Shown here: piece after piece, positions 1 to 13,357 of the stretch
How positions within the stretch are numbered: the stretch's first letter is position 1
Layout of the letters: the number at the start of each line of letters is the position of its first letter
Source of the DNA: CAXRBC01 sp041158045
Lineage (GTDB): Bacteria; Actinomycetota; Acidimicrobiia; Acidimicrobiales; Ilumatobacteraceae
Assembly: GCA_041158045.1 (NCBI GenBank)
Contig: JBEBCD010000023.1
Coordinates: forward strand, 1 to 64,000
DNA length: 64,000 bases
Direction: 5' to 3'
The notes under the pieces: model-generated
What the model saw: the letters and a program-made list of their open reading frames with translations, nothing else
The model's database searches: none
What the model was told of the DNA's origin: nothing
Program-made: the position numbers and the translations under genes

Positions 1-2
1 CG

Positions 3-116
3 CTGCGGTGCTTCATGCGGACCGACATCGAGGTGCTCGTGGTGGGGGACTGCTACCTCGAGAAGTCCGCCCAGCCGAGCCACCTCGTCGATGACACGAC
101 CTTCGAACTCGACTAA
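3..116 (+). CDS. Carbamoyltransferase (NodU/CmcH type), C-terminal end only
   Basis: Only the last 37 codons lie in the window; the gene begins upstream of base 1. The residues CFMRTDIEVLVVGDCYLEK match the conserved C-terminal block of NodU/CmcH-type O-carbamoyltransferases, which move a carbamoyl group from carbamoyl phosphate to a sugar or antibiotic hydroxyl. The tail is short and acidic and ends at TAA 114-116. The next gene starts inside it at 91 in another frame, so the two are probably co-translated. Its partner, an SGNH-hydrolase membrane protein, suggests the edge of a cell-surface glycan locus. The family call rests on a short fragment. Confidence 0.65.
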   Translation: MRCFMRTDIEVLVVGDCYLEKSAQPSHLVDDTTFELD

Positions 117-1470
117 CGACGACGCGCGACGACGCCGGGTCCATTGGACCCAGCTGATCTGGACCGTCTGCATGGGTGCCGTGGCACTCGTCTACCTTGA
201 TTCCCGGCAGACGGTTGGGGCACTGTGCGTCGCTGGTCTCGCGACGGGCTTCCTGCCACACGCCGGTGAGTGGCGGGTGCGCCTCGGAATGCTCCTCGGC
301 GTCACGGGGCTCGTCCTCATCGTGGCCCCACGTACCCAGTTCCTTCCGGCGGTCGTACTACTGGTCGCCGTCCTCGGAGGGGGTGCGGTACTCGCGCGAT
401 CCAGGGTGGCGGTCGCGATGCTCGTCAATGTGGCTGTCCTCTGTGGACTCCTCGGGCTGGTCGAAGGCTCGGTTCGCATCGTCTCCATCCTCCAAGAGGA
501 CCGGTCCGTGCCCATCCCGTATCGAGGGGCCGCCTACTACGACGGGCAGTTCGCCCTCGAACGCGAACGATTCATCGCGTTCACCGGATCGGACCGGCTG
601 TGGTCCGAGCGCGACGACGGGAGCGGCCCGTACCGGGCGAATGGAGCCTTCGACGGCACGAAGATCACCATCATCGACGGCGTGCGGACGACGAGCTCAC
701 AGCCCGCGGAGTGGGCGCACTCGATCTGGATGCTCGGAGGATCGACGATGTTGTCGGGCGAGGTCCCCGACCCGTGGACGATCCCATCGCTGCTGCAGGC
801 CGCGGACGGGGTGGCGTCGCATGGCTTCAGGGTGGTCAACCTCGGCGTCAACGCCGCGAGCGTCGGGGGGAATCTCGACCAGCTCCGTGGCCAGGCGAAG
901 TTGCAATCCGGCGACGTCGTGGTCGTCTATGGCGGCGTCAACAACGTCCGGGGAATGGTCGACGAGGGTGCGAGATGGCAGCTCGGTCACGAGATGCTCA
1001 CGTCCCGGCTCGTCGACCCGTGGAGACGCCGATCCCAACTGCTGAAGTGGGTCGGCGACGTCGTCAACGCGCCGATGCTCTCGTACTCGGAGGACGAGAT
1101 GCAGGCTGGTCTCGAGGAGCTGGAGTCGGATCTCATGGCGGCACGCCGCGTCGCGATGGACGCCGGGGCGCGACTGCTCTTCGTCCTACAACCGAACCTG
1201 TTCCTCAAGGCCGACCCGAGTGGGTACGAGCGCAACCTCGCGGGTCGATGGCAGCCGATCTTCCGCCGCATCGTGGAGCGCAACTACGACGGCTTCCGCG
1301 CGATGACGGCGCGTCATCCGGACTGGATGGTCGACGTCTCCGGCGTCCTTGATGATGCTCCCGATTCGCCCTACTTTGACTGGATGCACGTCTCGCACCT
1401 CGGCAACGAGCCCGTCGCTGGGGCGATCCATGCGGAGCTCGCGCGGCGGGGATGGCTCGCGGATGAGTAG
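91..1470 (+). CDS. Membrane-anchored SGNH/GDSL hydrolase-like protein
   Basis: 459 residues. The first ~130 residues hold about five hydrophobic segments (for example near 18-38, 62-78, 82-101 and 105-125). An SGNH-hydrolase fold follows. Block I is GGSTMLSGE (Ser near 219), the conserved Gly is in NLGVNAASVGG, block III is YGGVNN, and block V is DWMHVSH near 430 with the catalytic Asp and His. Such proteins remove or transfer acyl groups on extracellular polysaccharides; the substrate cannot be read from the sequence. The start ATG overlaps the carbamoyltransferase end by 26 bases, and the stop overlaps the pyk start (ATGAGTAG). Base composition looks slightly less GC-rich than the genes that follow, so this may be the end of an accessory glycan island. 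Confidence 0.7.
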   Translation: MTRPSNSTNDDARRRRVHWTQLIWTVCMGAVALVYLDSRQTVGALCVAGLATGFLPHAGEWRVRLGMLLGVTGLVLIVAPRTQFLPAVVLLVAVLGGGAVLARSRVAVAMLVNVAVLCGLLGLVEGSVRIVSILQEDRSVPIPYRGAAYYDGQFALERERFIAFTGSDRLWSERDDGSGPYRANGAFDGTKITIIDGVRTTSSQPAEWAHSIWMLGGSTMLSGEVPDPWTIPSLLQAADGVASHGFRVVNLGVNAASVGGNLDQLRGQAKLQSGDVVVVYGGVNNVRGMVDEGARWQLGHEMLTSRLVDPWRRRSQLLKWVGDVVNAPMLSYSEDEMQAGLEELESDLMAARRVAMDAGARLLFVLQPNLFLKADPSGYERNLAGRWQPIFRRIVERNYDGFRAMTARHPDWMVDVSGVLDDAPDSPYFDWMHVSHLGNEPVAGAIHAELARRGWLADE

Positions 1471-2833
1471 CCGCGTCGGCGGGAGGCGGACGAAGGTCGT
1501 CACCACCCTCGGGCCCGCGTCGAGCGAGCCCGGCCAGATCGCCGCCCTCGTCGCCGCCGGCGCCGACGTCCTGCGGCTCAACTGTTCGCACCTCACCACC
1601 GACCGCATGGTGGAGCTGATCCGCCGCGTCCGGGACGTGGCCCCCACGACCGCGGTGCTCGTCGACGTCCAGGGGCCGAAGATGCGCTACGCCGGGCCCG
1701 TGGTGACGCCCGCGGAGGGCGAGGAACGCGAGCTCGGCTGGCGCGAGCTCGGCTTCGACGGACCCGCGGCGCTCGCCCACGTCGCGGCGGGACACCGCGT
1801 GCTCGTCCACGACGGCAAGGTCGAGCTGCGGGTCGTGCGCACCGATGCCGCGTCCGGCTCGCTGCGCGCCAGGGTCGAGCGGGCCGGTCCCATGTCGCCG
1901 GGCAACGGCGTCAACCTGCCGGACTCCGTCGTCGGCGGCGAGCTCCTGTCGCGCAAGGACCTCGACGACCTCGACGCGGCGCGCGTCGCGGGGGCCGATT
2001 GGGTCGCGATCTCCTTCGTCCAGCGCCCCGAGGACGTCGCCCGCGTGCGCGACGTCGTGGGGGAGGGCGTGGCGATCCTCGCCAAGATCGAGCGCCCCCA
2101 GGCGCTCCACCGGATCGACGAGATCTGCGGCGTCGCGGACGCCGTCATGGCCGCGCGCGGCGACCTCGGCGTCGAGCTGCCCTACGAGGGCGTCCCGGCG
2201 GCGCAGCACCGCATCGCCGCCGCGGCGATCCAGCACGGCGTCGTGTCGGTGTGCGCCACCGAGATGCTCGAGTCGATGCTCTCGTCCAACCGCCCGACCC
2301 GCGCGGAGGTCGCCGACGTGACCGCCGCGGTGCGGGACGGCTTCGACGCGGTGATGCTCTCGGGCGAGACCGCCGTCGGTGCCGACCCCGTGGGTGCGGT
2401 GCGCGCCATGGTGGCGATCTGCGAGGCCGCGGACGCCGCGATGTCGCCGAACACCCGCTTCGCCGAGGTCAATCCGGAGCGCGCCGCGGTGACCGCCGCG
2501 GCCGCGTCGCTCGCGCGCCGCGTCGGCGCGCGGCTCATCCTCGCGCTCACCTACACGGGGTTCTCCGCGCGGCTCATGGCCGCGTGCCGCCCGGAGCTGC
2601 CGATCGTCGCGGCGACGCCGCGGCTCGAGCACCTGCGGCGCCTGCGGCTCGTGCGCGCGGTGCATCCCGTGCTCGCCGAACGGCCCGAGCGGCTGTCGCA
2701 GGCGATCGACCACGCGCTCGGCGCGGTGCGCCGCGAGCACCTGGTCGGCCCCGGCGACCGCGTCGTCGTGTGCGCGTCGCGCGCGCACCCGCGCAGCGAC
2801 GCCGACACGGTCTGGCTCCACACGGAGCCGTGA
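1463..2833 (+). CDS. pyk: Pyruvate kinase
   Basis: 456 residues, cytoplasmic; converts phosphoenolpyruvate and ADP to pyruvate and ATP in the last step of glycolysis. Family signatures are in order: LNCSH near 33, DVQGPKMRYAG near 68, the active-site strand ILAKIERPQAL, AARGDLGVELP for Mg binding, then RPTRAEVADV and VMLSGETA. The usual C-terminal allosteric domain follows but is short, so the protein is slightly smaller than typical 470-480 residue enzymes. The ATG at 1463 was chosen because it sits just before the conserved KVVTTLGPAS strand; upstream in-frame codons only shadow the SGNH gene. It overlaps that gene by 8 bases and the next by 4, so all three may share one transcript. Confidence 0.93.
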   Translation: MSSRVGGRRTKVVTTLGPASSEPGQIAALVAAGADVLRLNCSHLTTDRMVELIRRVRDVAPTTAVLVDVQGPKMRYAGPVVTPAEGEERELGWRELGFDGPAALAHVAAGHRVLVHDGKVELRVVRTDAASGSLRARVERAGPMSPGNGVNLPDSVVGGELLSRKDLDDLDAARVAGADWVAISFVQRPEDVARVRDVVGEGVAILAKIERPQALHRIDEICGVADAVMAARGDLGVELPYEGVPAAQHRIAAAAIQHGVVSVCATEMLESMLSSNRPTRAEVADVTAAVRDGFDAVMLSGETAVGADPVGAVRAMVAICEAADAAMSPNTRFAEVNPERAAVTAAAASLARRVGARLILALTYTGFSARLMAACRPELPIVAATPRLEHLRRLRLVRAVHPVLAERPERLSQAIDHALGAVRREHLVGPGDRVVVCASRAHPRSDADTVWLHTEP

Positions 2834-4118
2834 CCCGCTGGCGCAACTGGGGGCGCACCGAGCGCGCCCGCGGTCTGCGGCGCCACCTGCCGCGCACGGA
2901 GGCGGACGTCGCGGAGGTCGTGGCCGACGCGGCCGCCGAGGGGCGGCGCGTGAAGGTCGTCGGATCCGGTCACAGTTTCACCGCGATCGCGCGACCGGAC
3001 ACCGACCTCCTCGACCTCGGCGGGTACGACCGGCTCGTCGCGCTCGACGAGGCCGCGGGGACCGTGACCGTGGAGTCGGGCGCGGTGCTCGGCCGGCTCG
3101 TCGAGACCCTCCACGCCCGCGGCTGGGCGATGCCCAACCTCGGCGACGTCACGTACCAGACCGTCGGCGGCGCCCTCGCGACGGGCACGCACGGCACGGG
3201 CGGCCGGCTCCCCGGCCTCGCGGCGCAGGTGGCAGGCTTTCGTCTCGTCGACGGCGCGGGACGCGTGCACGACTGCGGGCCGGGCGCGCACGAGGAGGCA
3301 TGGCGCACCGGGCGCGTGGGCCTCGGTGCGCTCGGCGTGATGACCGAGGTGACGCTCCGCGTGGTGCCGGCGTTCGTGCTCGAGGCGGTCGAGGAGCCGA
3401 TGCGCATGGACGACGTGCTGCGGGACTTCGACCGCCACGTCGCGGGCAACGAGCACTTCGAGTGCTACTGGGTGCCGCACACGGGCTGGGCGCTCACGAA
3501 GCGCAACAACCGCACCGACGCCCCCGCGCGGCCCATGCCCCGCGCGCGACGCTGGTGGACCAAGACGGTGATGGAGAACGTCGCCTTCGGCGCGGTCTGT
3601 CGCCTCGGCCGCGCGGTGCCGCCGCTCGTGCCGGCGCTGGCGCGCGCCCTCCCGTCGACGGGGCGCCTCGACTACTCCGACGCGAGCCACCGCGTGTTCG
3701 CGTCGCCGCGCCTCGTGCGCTTTCGCGAGATGGAGTACGCGATCCCGCGCGCCGCGCTACCGGACGCGATGGGCCGCCTGCGCCGGATGGTGGACGAGCG
3801 CGGACTGCGCGTGTCGTTCCCCGTCGAGGTGCGCGCCGCCGCGGCCGACGACGTGCCGCTCTCGACGGCGCACGGTCGCGACACGGCCTACGTGGCGGTG
3901 CACATGTACGTCGGGGTGCCCTACGAGGACTACTTCCGCGAGGTCGAGCGCATCATGGTCGATCACGCGGGTCGTCCCCATTGGGGCAAGATCCACTTCC
4001 AATCAGCCGCCACGCTGCGGCACCGCTACGACGGCTGGTCGGCCTTTGCCCGGCTCCGCGACGAGCTCGACCCGCGCGGCACCTTCACCAACGGCTACCT
4101 GGAGCGCGTGCTCGGTCG

Positions 4119-4122
<4 letters not shown>
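2830..4122 (+). CDS. FAD-linked D-arabinono-1,4-lactone / L-gulonolactone oxidase family protein
   Basis: 430 residues. An N-terminal PCMH-type FAD domain carries GSGHSFT near 48; the His is the residue that carries covalent FAD in this family. TVGGALATGTHGTGG near 116 also contacts FAD. The C-terminal aldonolactone-oxidase domain ends with HWGKIHF near 383 and an RDELDPRGTF motif, both typical of the ALO family. Family members oxidise aldonolactones or sugar alcohols with O2 as acceptor; the substrate here is unknown. The GTG start at 2830 overlaps the pyk stop by 4 bases. The stop overlaps the convergent Mo-hydroxylase gene by 4 bases (shared CTAG), with no space for a terminator. Confidence 0.82.
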
Positions 4123-6391
<2,269 letters not shown>

Positions 6392-6395
<4 letters not shown>

Positions 6396-6868
6396 GTCGC
6401 ACCCGCCCGGCGGGCGTCGCGCGCCGCGCGCACCGCGGCGAACACGCGTCCGTAGCCGGTGCACCGACAGATGTTGCCGCTGATCGCCTCCTTGATCTCG
6501 AGGTCGCTCGGGTCGGGCGTGCGGTCGAGCAGGTGCTGCACCGCGACCACGAGGCCCGGCGTGCAGAAGCCGCACTGCACGCCGCCCTCGGCGATGAACG
6601 CCTCCTGCACCGCGTTGTACTCGCCGGCGGGCGAGACGGCCTCGATCGTGCGGACGTCGGCGCCGATCGCCCCCGCGGCGAGCACGAGGCAGGAGCACAC
6701 GGCCTCGCCGTCCATCACCACGGTGCACGAGCCGCACTCGCCCTGCTCGCAGGCGCCCTTGGTGCCCGGGAGGCCGAGGCGCTCGCGGAGGACGAAGAGC
6801 AGGCTCTCGCTGATCGTCGCGTCCTGGACGACGCGGTCCTCGCCGTTGATGCGCAACGTGTAGCTCAC
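6392..6868 (-). CDS. Molybdenum hydroxylase [2Fe-2S] small subunit
   Basis: 158 residues. It has the two [2Fe-2S] domains of XDH/CoxS-type small subunits. The plant-ferredoxin-like N-terminal half carries CEQGECGSC plus a later CSC near 40-62. The helical C-terminal half carries CGFCTPG near 100 and CRCTGYGR near 137. It wires the Mo centre of the large subunit to the FAD subunit. GTG at 6868 overlaps the FAD subunit stop (6865-6867), and its own stop overlaps the large-subunit start, so the three subunits are translated in the order FAD, FeS, Mo. Confidence 0.92.
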
Positions 6869-7728
6869 GCGCCGCCCCCTCCGCGGCGCAGGAGCCGCTC
6901 GGCGAGCACGGCGACGGCGTGCCGCCGGTACGCGGCCGTGCTGCGGTGGTCGTCGATCGGGCGCGCCTCGAGTCCGACCCGCCGGCCGAACTCGGTCGCG
7001 GTCGCCGCGGGCACGGCGGCGCCGCGCAGGTCGGCGGCGCCCGCGAGCCAGGCCTCCGCCTCGCGGCAGCGGATCACGGTGGGGCCCACCGCGCCGAGGG
7101 CCACCCGCACGGCGCCGGCATCCCGGTCCCACGCGAGGCAGGCCGACGCGGCGGAGATCACCATGGCGTTGCGCACGCCGACCTTGGCGTAGCCCTGCCA
7201 GCCGCGCAGGAGCGGGAGCGTCACCGCGGTGATGATCTCGCCGGGGCGGCGGTCGTTGCGCTTCACGCCGCGCATGAAGTCGTGGACCGCGACGTCGCGG
7301 GAGCCCTCGCGCGAGCGGAGGTGCACGATCGCGTCGAGGGCCGAGAGGACGGGAAGGGCGTCGCCGGCGGGGGAGCACGTGCCGAGGTTGCCCCCGAGGG
7401 AGCCCGCGGCGCGGATCTGGGGCGAGCCCACGGTGCGCGCGGCCTCGGCGAGGGCGGGGACGAGGCCGCGGAGTGGCTCGCGCTCCATGTCGCCGTACGG
7501 CACTCCCGCGCCGATGGTCACCGTGCGGGCCTCCTCGTCCACGTGCCAGCGGCGCAGCTCGGCGACGCGCCGCAGCGCGACGTACGCGCCGGGGCGGCGG
7601 TGGTGGATGTTGACCTCCACCATGACGTCGGTGCCGCCCTGGAGCAGGACGGCGTCGGGGTGGCGCGCGGCCGCCTCGAGCGCCTCGTCGAGCGAGTCGG
7701 CGACGACCACGACGCCCGTCGTCGTCAT
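6865..7728 (-). CDS. Molybdenum hydroxylase FAD-binding subunit
   Basis: 287 residues, CoxM/XdhB type. The N-terminal FAD-binding domain has LLQGGTDVMVEV near 28-40 and GSPQIRAAGSLGGNLGTCSPAGD near 102-125, the two loops that bind FAD in this family. A CODH-type C-terminal domain follows. It transfers electrons from the FeS clusters to an external acceptor. It is the only FAD subunit in the operon although two Mo-binding proteins are encoded, so it may serve both. ATG at 7728 gives a 4-base ATGA overlap with the LLM gene upstream. Confidence 0.9.
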   Translation of the reverse strand: MTTTGVVVVADSLDEALEAAARHPDAVLLQGGTDVMVEVNIHHRRPGAYVALRRVAELRRWHVDEEARTVTIGAGVPYGDMEREPLRGLVPALAEAARTVGSPQIRAAGSLGGNLGTCSPAGDALPVLSALDAIVHLRSREGSRDVAVHDFMRGVKRNDRRPGEIITAVTLPLLRGWQGYAKVGVRNAMVISAASACLAWDRDAGAVRVALGAVGPTVIRCREAEAWLAGAADLRGAAVPAATATEFGRRVGLEARPIDDHRSTAAYRRHAVAVLAERLLRRGGGGA

Positions 7729-8732
7729 GCGGGACCGTCCCAGCCGCTGAAGGCGTCGATCATCGCGCGGACGTCGCCGAGCGGGTAGAGGATCGGGCAC
7801 GTGCAGCCGTGGCGCATGTAGTGCGCGACCTGTTCGCGCGCCTCGGCGGGGGTGCCGGACGCGGTGAGCATCTGCACGATCTCGTCGGGCACGTGCCGCG
7901 ACGCCGCGACGACCTGCTCGTGGGTGGCGGGCCACGTGAGCACCGACCCCACCGCGTCGAGGATGGACTGCGGGACGCCACTCGCCTTCATGATGTGGGG
8001 CTGCTGTCCGAGGTACTGCGTCACCATCAGGCGCGCCATGTCGAGCGCGGTGGCCCGGTCCTCGTGGACGCTGCACACGACGAGCTGCGGACGGTCGAGG
8101 TCCTCCCAGCGGCGCCCGGCCTTCGCCGCGCCCGCGGCGAGCGCCTCGATGGCGCGCGCGTTGTAGTCGGGGGAGACGAGGTAGTTGAGCACCACGCCGT
8201 CGGCGATCTCTCCGGTGAGCTCCATCATCTGCATGCCGGTGGCGCCGATGTAGATCGGTACGTCCTTGGCGCGGCGCTCCTGGTACACGTAGTCGAGCTC
8301 GACCCCGTCTAGTCGGACGAACTCGCCCTGCATCGTGACGCGCTCGTTGGCCAGCAGGCCGCGCACGGCCGTGACGATCTCGCGCATGGCGCGCAGGGGC
8401 TTGGCGCGGCTGATGCCGACCTTCTGCGCGAGCGGATCCCACCACGCGCCGATGCCGAGGATGACGCGCCCCGGGGCGAGGTCGTCGAGGGTGGAGAACG
8501 TGGCGGCGAGGCGGGCCGGGTTGCGGCTCCAGCAGTCGACGACGCCCGAGCCGACCTTGAGCCGCGTGGTGACGGAGGCGAACGCGGCCATCGGCACGGT
8601 GGCCTCGCGCACGAGTCGGCTCTCGGCCTGCCACACGGCCTCGAAGCCCTTGGCCTCCGCGTACCGCGCGAAGTCCATCCCCTCCGAGATCCGGTGTGCG
8701 TCCTGCAGGTACAGGGCCACGCGTGCGCTCAT
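7725..8732 (-). CDS. LLM-class flavin-dependent oxidoreductase
   Basis: 335 residues, a luciferase-like TIM barrel. Recognisable stretches are YAEAKGFEAVWQAES near 24-38, TRLKVGSGVVDCWSRNP near 56-72, DDLAPGRVILGIGAWW and the family ending PEEI/VAHYMRHGCTCPI-like C-terminus. Relatives use FMN or coenzyme F420; actinobacteria have many F420 members, but the cofactor cannot be told from sequence alone. Its position between an amidohydrolase and Mo-hydroxylase subunits suggests ring oxidation or ring opening of the operon substrate, as the FMN enzyme RutA does for pyrimidines; that analogy is inference. ATG at 8732 overlaps by 4 bases with the end of the amidohydrolase reading frame. Confidence 0.85.
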   Translation of the reverse strand: MSARVALYLQDAHRISEGMDFARYAEAKGFEAVWQAESRLVREATVPMAAFASVTTRLKVGSGVVDCWSRNPARLAATFSTLDDLAPGRVILGIGAWWDPLAQKVGISRAKPLRAMREIVTAVRGLLANERVTMQGEFVRLDGVELDYVYQERRAKDVPIYIGATGMQMMELTGEIADGVVLNYLVSPDYNARAIEALAAGAAKAGRRWEDLDRPQLVVCSVHEDRATALDMARLMVTQYLGQQPHIMKASGVPQSILDAVGSVLTWPATHEQVVAASRHVPDEIVQMLTASGTPAEAREQVAHYMRHGCTCPILYPLGDVRAMIDAFSGWDGPA

Positions 8733-9004
8733 CGCCGCTCCTCCATCCGTGCGTGCAGTGCGCGGGCCGCGATCGCGGCCTTGGCGCGCACCTCGTCGAC
8801 GTCCACCCGCGTCGGGCGGCCGTCCTCGAGCACCTTCTCGCCGTCGACCTCGACGCGCAGCGCACGCATGCCGGTCGTGTAGGCGGTGCGCCATGGGTCG
8901 TCGGCGTGGTCGTAGGTCCAGGTCACGCGGTCCGCGCGCGACTCGGGGAAGGCGTCGCGGGACGCCTCGACCCACTCGCCGACCGTCGTCGCGGAGGCGT
9001 GCGG
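8729..9004 (-). pseudogene. In-frame C-terminal remnant of the SsnA-like amidohydrolase, cut off by an amber codon
   Basis: This stretch continues the reading frame of the upstream amidohydrolase after TAG at 9005-9007. It encodes 91 residues that look genuinely coding: VTWTYDHADDPWRTAY, then MRALRVEVDGEKVLEDG, then DEVRAKAAIAARAL, which fits the C-terminal beta-sandwich segment of SsnA/chlorohydrolase-type enzymes. Its TGA overlaps the LLM start codon as ATGA, the spacing used throughout the operon, so the original gene clearly ran to 8729. A start codon at 8926 could give a separate 65-residue peptide, but nothing suggests an independent protein. Cause unknown: a true nonsense mutation, readthrough or a sequencing error. 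Confidence 0.7.
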
Positions 9005-9805
9005 CTACGACTCGCAGAGCCGCGCGAAGGCCAGTCGCGCCTCCTCCATCATGTCCGAGCCGATGCCGTCCGACCCGAGGACCACGCGGTTGCGCCGCGT
9101 CGTGGGTCGCGCGTATCCGACCGCGTTCTTCATGTTGGAGCGCGGGTTGTGCGCGACGCGCCCGGGCAGGTGGCGGTCGAGGTGGACGCAGTGCACGAGC
9201 AGCCAGTCCTCCGCCGCGTGCGGCTCGAGGCGGGCGCCCGCGGCCGCGTCGTCGACGGCCTCGGCGACGTGGACGTGGACCCCGACGCCGAGGCGGCGGG
9301 CGAGCTCCGCGGCCGCCGCGAGGGTCTCGTCGCTGCAGGTGAACGCGGCGTGCAGCCCGACCATGGTGCGCAGGCCGGCGCGAGCGGCGCGCTCGCACTC
9401 GGCGAGGCCCCGGGCCGCGCCGCGCGTCATCGGCTCGCCCGGCGCGACGGTGCGTCGCAGCGTGCCGTCGTCGGCCCAGCGGTCGGTCGCGCCGTACGCG
9501 GTGCAGACCCGCACGCCGACCTCGTCGCACGCGCGGTGGATGAGCTCGAGCGAGCCGTCGATGCAGCGCGGCGACTCGTGGTGGTCGATGATGCAGGTGG
9601 TCCCGCCCATGAGGGCCTCCACGGCGCCGAGCTTGGCCGACCAGTAGATGGCGTCGGCGTCGAGGGCGGCGTCGAGGCGCCACCAGACGCCCTCGAGCAT
9701 CTCGGGGAAGGACGACGGCGGCGTGGCGGGTCCCGACATACCGCGGGCGAGGGCCGAGTAGAGGTGGTGGTGGGCGTTGACCATCCCCGCGGTGACGTCG
9801 CCCAC
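9005..9805 (-). CDS. SsnA-like metal-dependent amidohydrolase (deaminase), prematurely terminated
   Basis: 266 residues as encoded. Metal-binding motifs of the amidohydrolase superfamily are intact: HxH in VNAHHHLYS (His12, His14), HVHVAE, LVHCVHLD, and the late Asp in VLGSDGIGSDM. Similarity is to SsnA/chlorohydrolase-type purine deaminases. Two oddities are visible. It starts at or beside the HxH motif, without the usual ~50-residue N-terminal beta-strand part; GTG at 9805 lies 3 bases after the preceding stop. It also ends at an amber codon although homologous sequence continues in frame for 91 codons. The catalytic barrel is complete, but stability without the C-terminal segment is doubtful. 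Confidence 0.7.
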   Translation of the reverse strand: MGDVTAGMVNAHHHLYSALARGMSGPATPPSSFPEMLEGVWWRLDAALDADAIYWSAKLGAVEALMGGTTCIIDHHESPRCIDGSLELIHRACDEVGVRVCTAYGATDRWADDGTLRRTVAPGEPMTRGAARGLAECERAARAGLRTMVGLHAAFTCSDETLAAAAELARRLGVGVHVHVAEAVDDAAAGARLEPHAAEDWLLVHCVHLDRHLPGRVAHNPRSNMKNAVGYARPTTRRNRVVLGSDGIGSDMMEEARLAFARLCES

Positions 9806-9807
9806 GC

Positions 9808-12393
<2,586 letters not shown>

Positions 12394-12430
12394 GGCTACA
12401 TCTTGGCAAGCGGGACGGTCGTCGCCACCC

Positions 12431-13357
12431 TCAGTCGTCGAGGACCACGCCTCGCTGGGACGCGATGGGGCCGTACACCTCGGGCCGCCGGTAGCGGTCG
12501 AAGTCGAAGAGCGTCCCCGTGTAGTTGCGGCACCAGTCGAGGTCGCAGTCCGCGATCGCGAGCTCGTCACCGTTGCCCGCGGTCCGCGCGAGGACCTCAC
12601 CGGACGGCCCGACGATCTGGGAGTCGGCGAGGGAGTCGACGCCCTCCTCGATGCCGCCCTTCGCGACCCCGACGACGAACGCGCCGTTCTGGTAGGCGCC
12701 CGCCTGCATGACGAGGCCGTTGTGGAACGCCTGCAACGGGTCCTGCGACGGATCGGGCACGTAGTGGAGCGGCGTGTTGTACCCGCAGAGGATCATCTCG
12801 ACGCCCTTCAGCCCCATGAGTCGGTACGACTCGGGCCAGCGTCGGTCGTTGCAGATCATCATGCCGATGCGACCGCCGAAGGCGCGCCAGACGCCGAACC
12901 CCTCGCGGCCCGGCGTGAAGTAGTGGCGCTCGGCGTGCTGGAACGGGCGGTCGGGCTCGTGTCGCTCGTGGCCGGGTACGTGCACCTTGCGGTAGTGGCC
13001 GACCACGCGCCCGTCGCGCTCGACGAGGATCGCGGTGTTGAAGCGCTCGCCGGCCGGCGTGAGTTCGGCGTAGCCGAGGTGGAAGCCGACGCCGAGCCGC
13101 CGCGCCTCGTCGAAGAGCGGACGGGTCTCGGCGGACGGCATCTCGCGCTCGTACCAGTGGTCGGCCTCCCGCAGATCCTCCACCCACCAGCGGGGGAAGA
13201 ACGTGGTGAGGGCGAGCTCGGGGTACACGACGAGTCCGGCGCCCTCGCGGGCGGCGTCGCGGAGGAGCGCGACCAGACGCTCGACGACCGCCGGCCGGGC
13301 ATCGCCGCGCTGGATGGGACCGAGCTGGGCGGCGGCGACGCGGACGATGCGGCTCAC
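12431..13357 (-). CDS. N-carbamoyl-D-amino-acid hydrolase-like nitrilase family amidohydrolase
   Basis: 308 residues, nitrilase superfamily. The Glu-Lys-Cys catalytic triad is visible: Glu in VVYPELALTTFF near 47, Lys in GHYRKVHVPG near 127, and Cys in MMICNDRRWPE near 172. The CNDRRWPE context is characteristic of N-carbamoyl-D-amino-acid amidohydrolases, which release CO2, NH3 and an amino acid from a carbamoylated substrate. Together with the preceding M20 enzyme it would remove ureido groups late in the pathway. The GTG start overlaps the M20 stop by 4 bases. Beta-ureidopropionase activity is a possible alternative. Confidence 0.85.
   Translation of the reverse strand: MSRIVRVAAAQLGPIQRGDARPAVVERLVALLRDAAREGAGLVVYPELALTTFFPRWWVEDLREADHWYEREMPSAETRPLFDEARRLGVGFHLGYAELTPAGERFNTAILVERDGRVVGHYRKVHVPGHERHEPDRPFQHAERHYFTPGREGFGVWRAFGGRIGMMICNDRRWPESYRLMGLKGVEMILCGYNTPLHYVPDPSQDPLQAFHNGLVMQAGAYQNGAFVVGVAKGGIEEGVDSLADSQIVGPSGEVLARTAGNGDELAIADCDLDWCRNYTGTLFDFDRYRRPEVYGPIASQRGVVLDD

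Noticed and set aside
1205..2821. 538-codon minus-strand open frame opposite pyk
   Set aside because: No motifs and Arg/His-rich composition; pyruvate kinase on the plus strand explains the region.
9005..9007. Programmed amber readthrough or pyrrolysine at the SsnA-like gene
   Set aside because: No pyl genes are in the window and no recognisable stop-codon context; nonsense mutation or error is simpler. Kept only as an open question.
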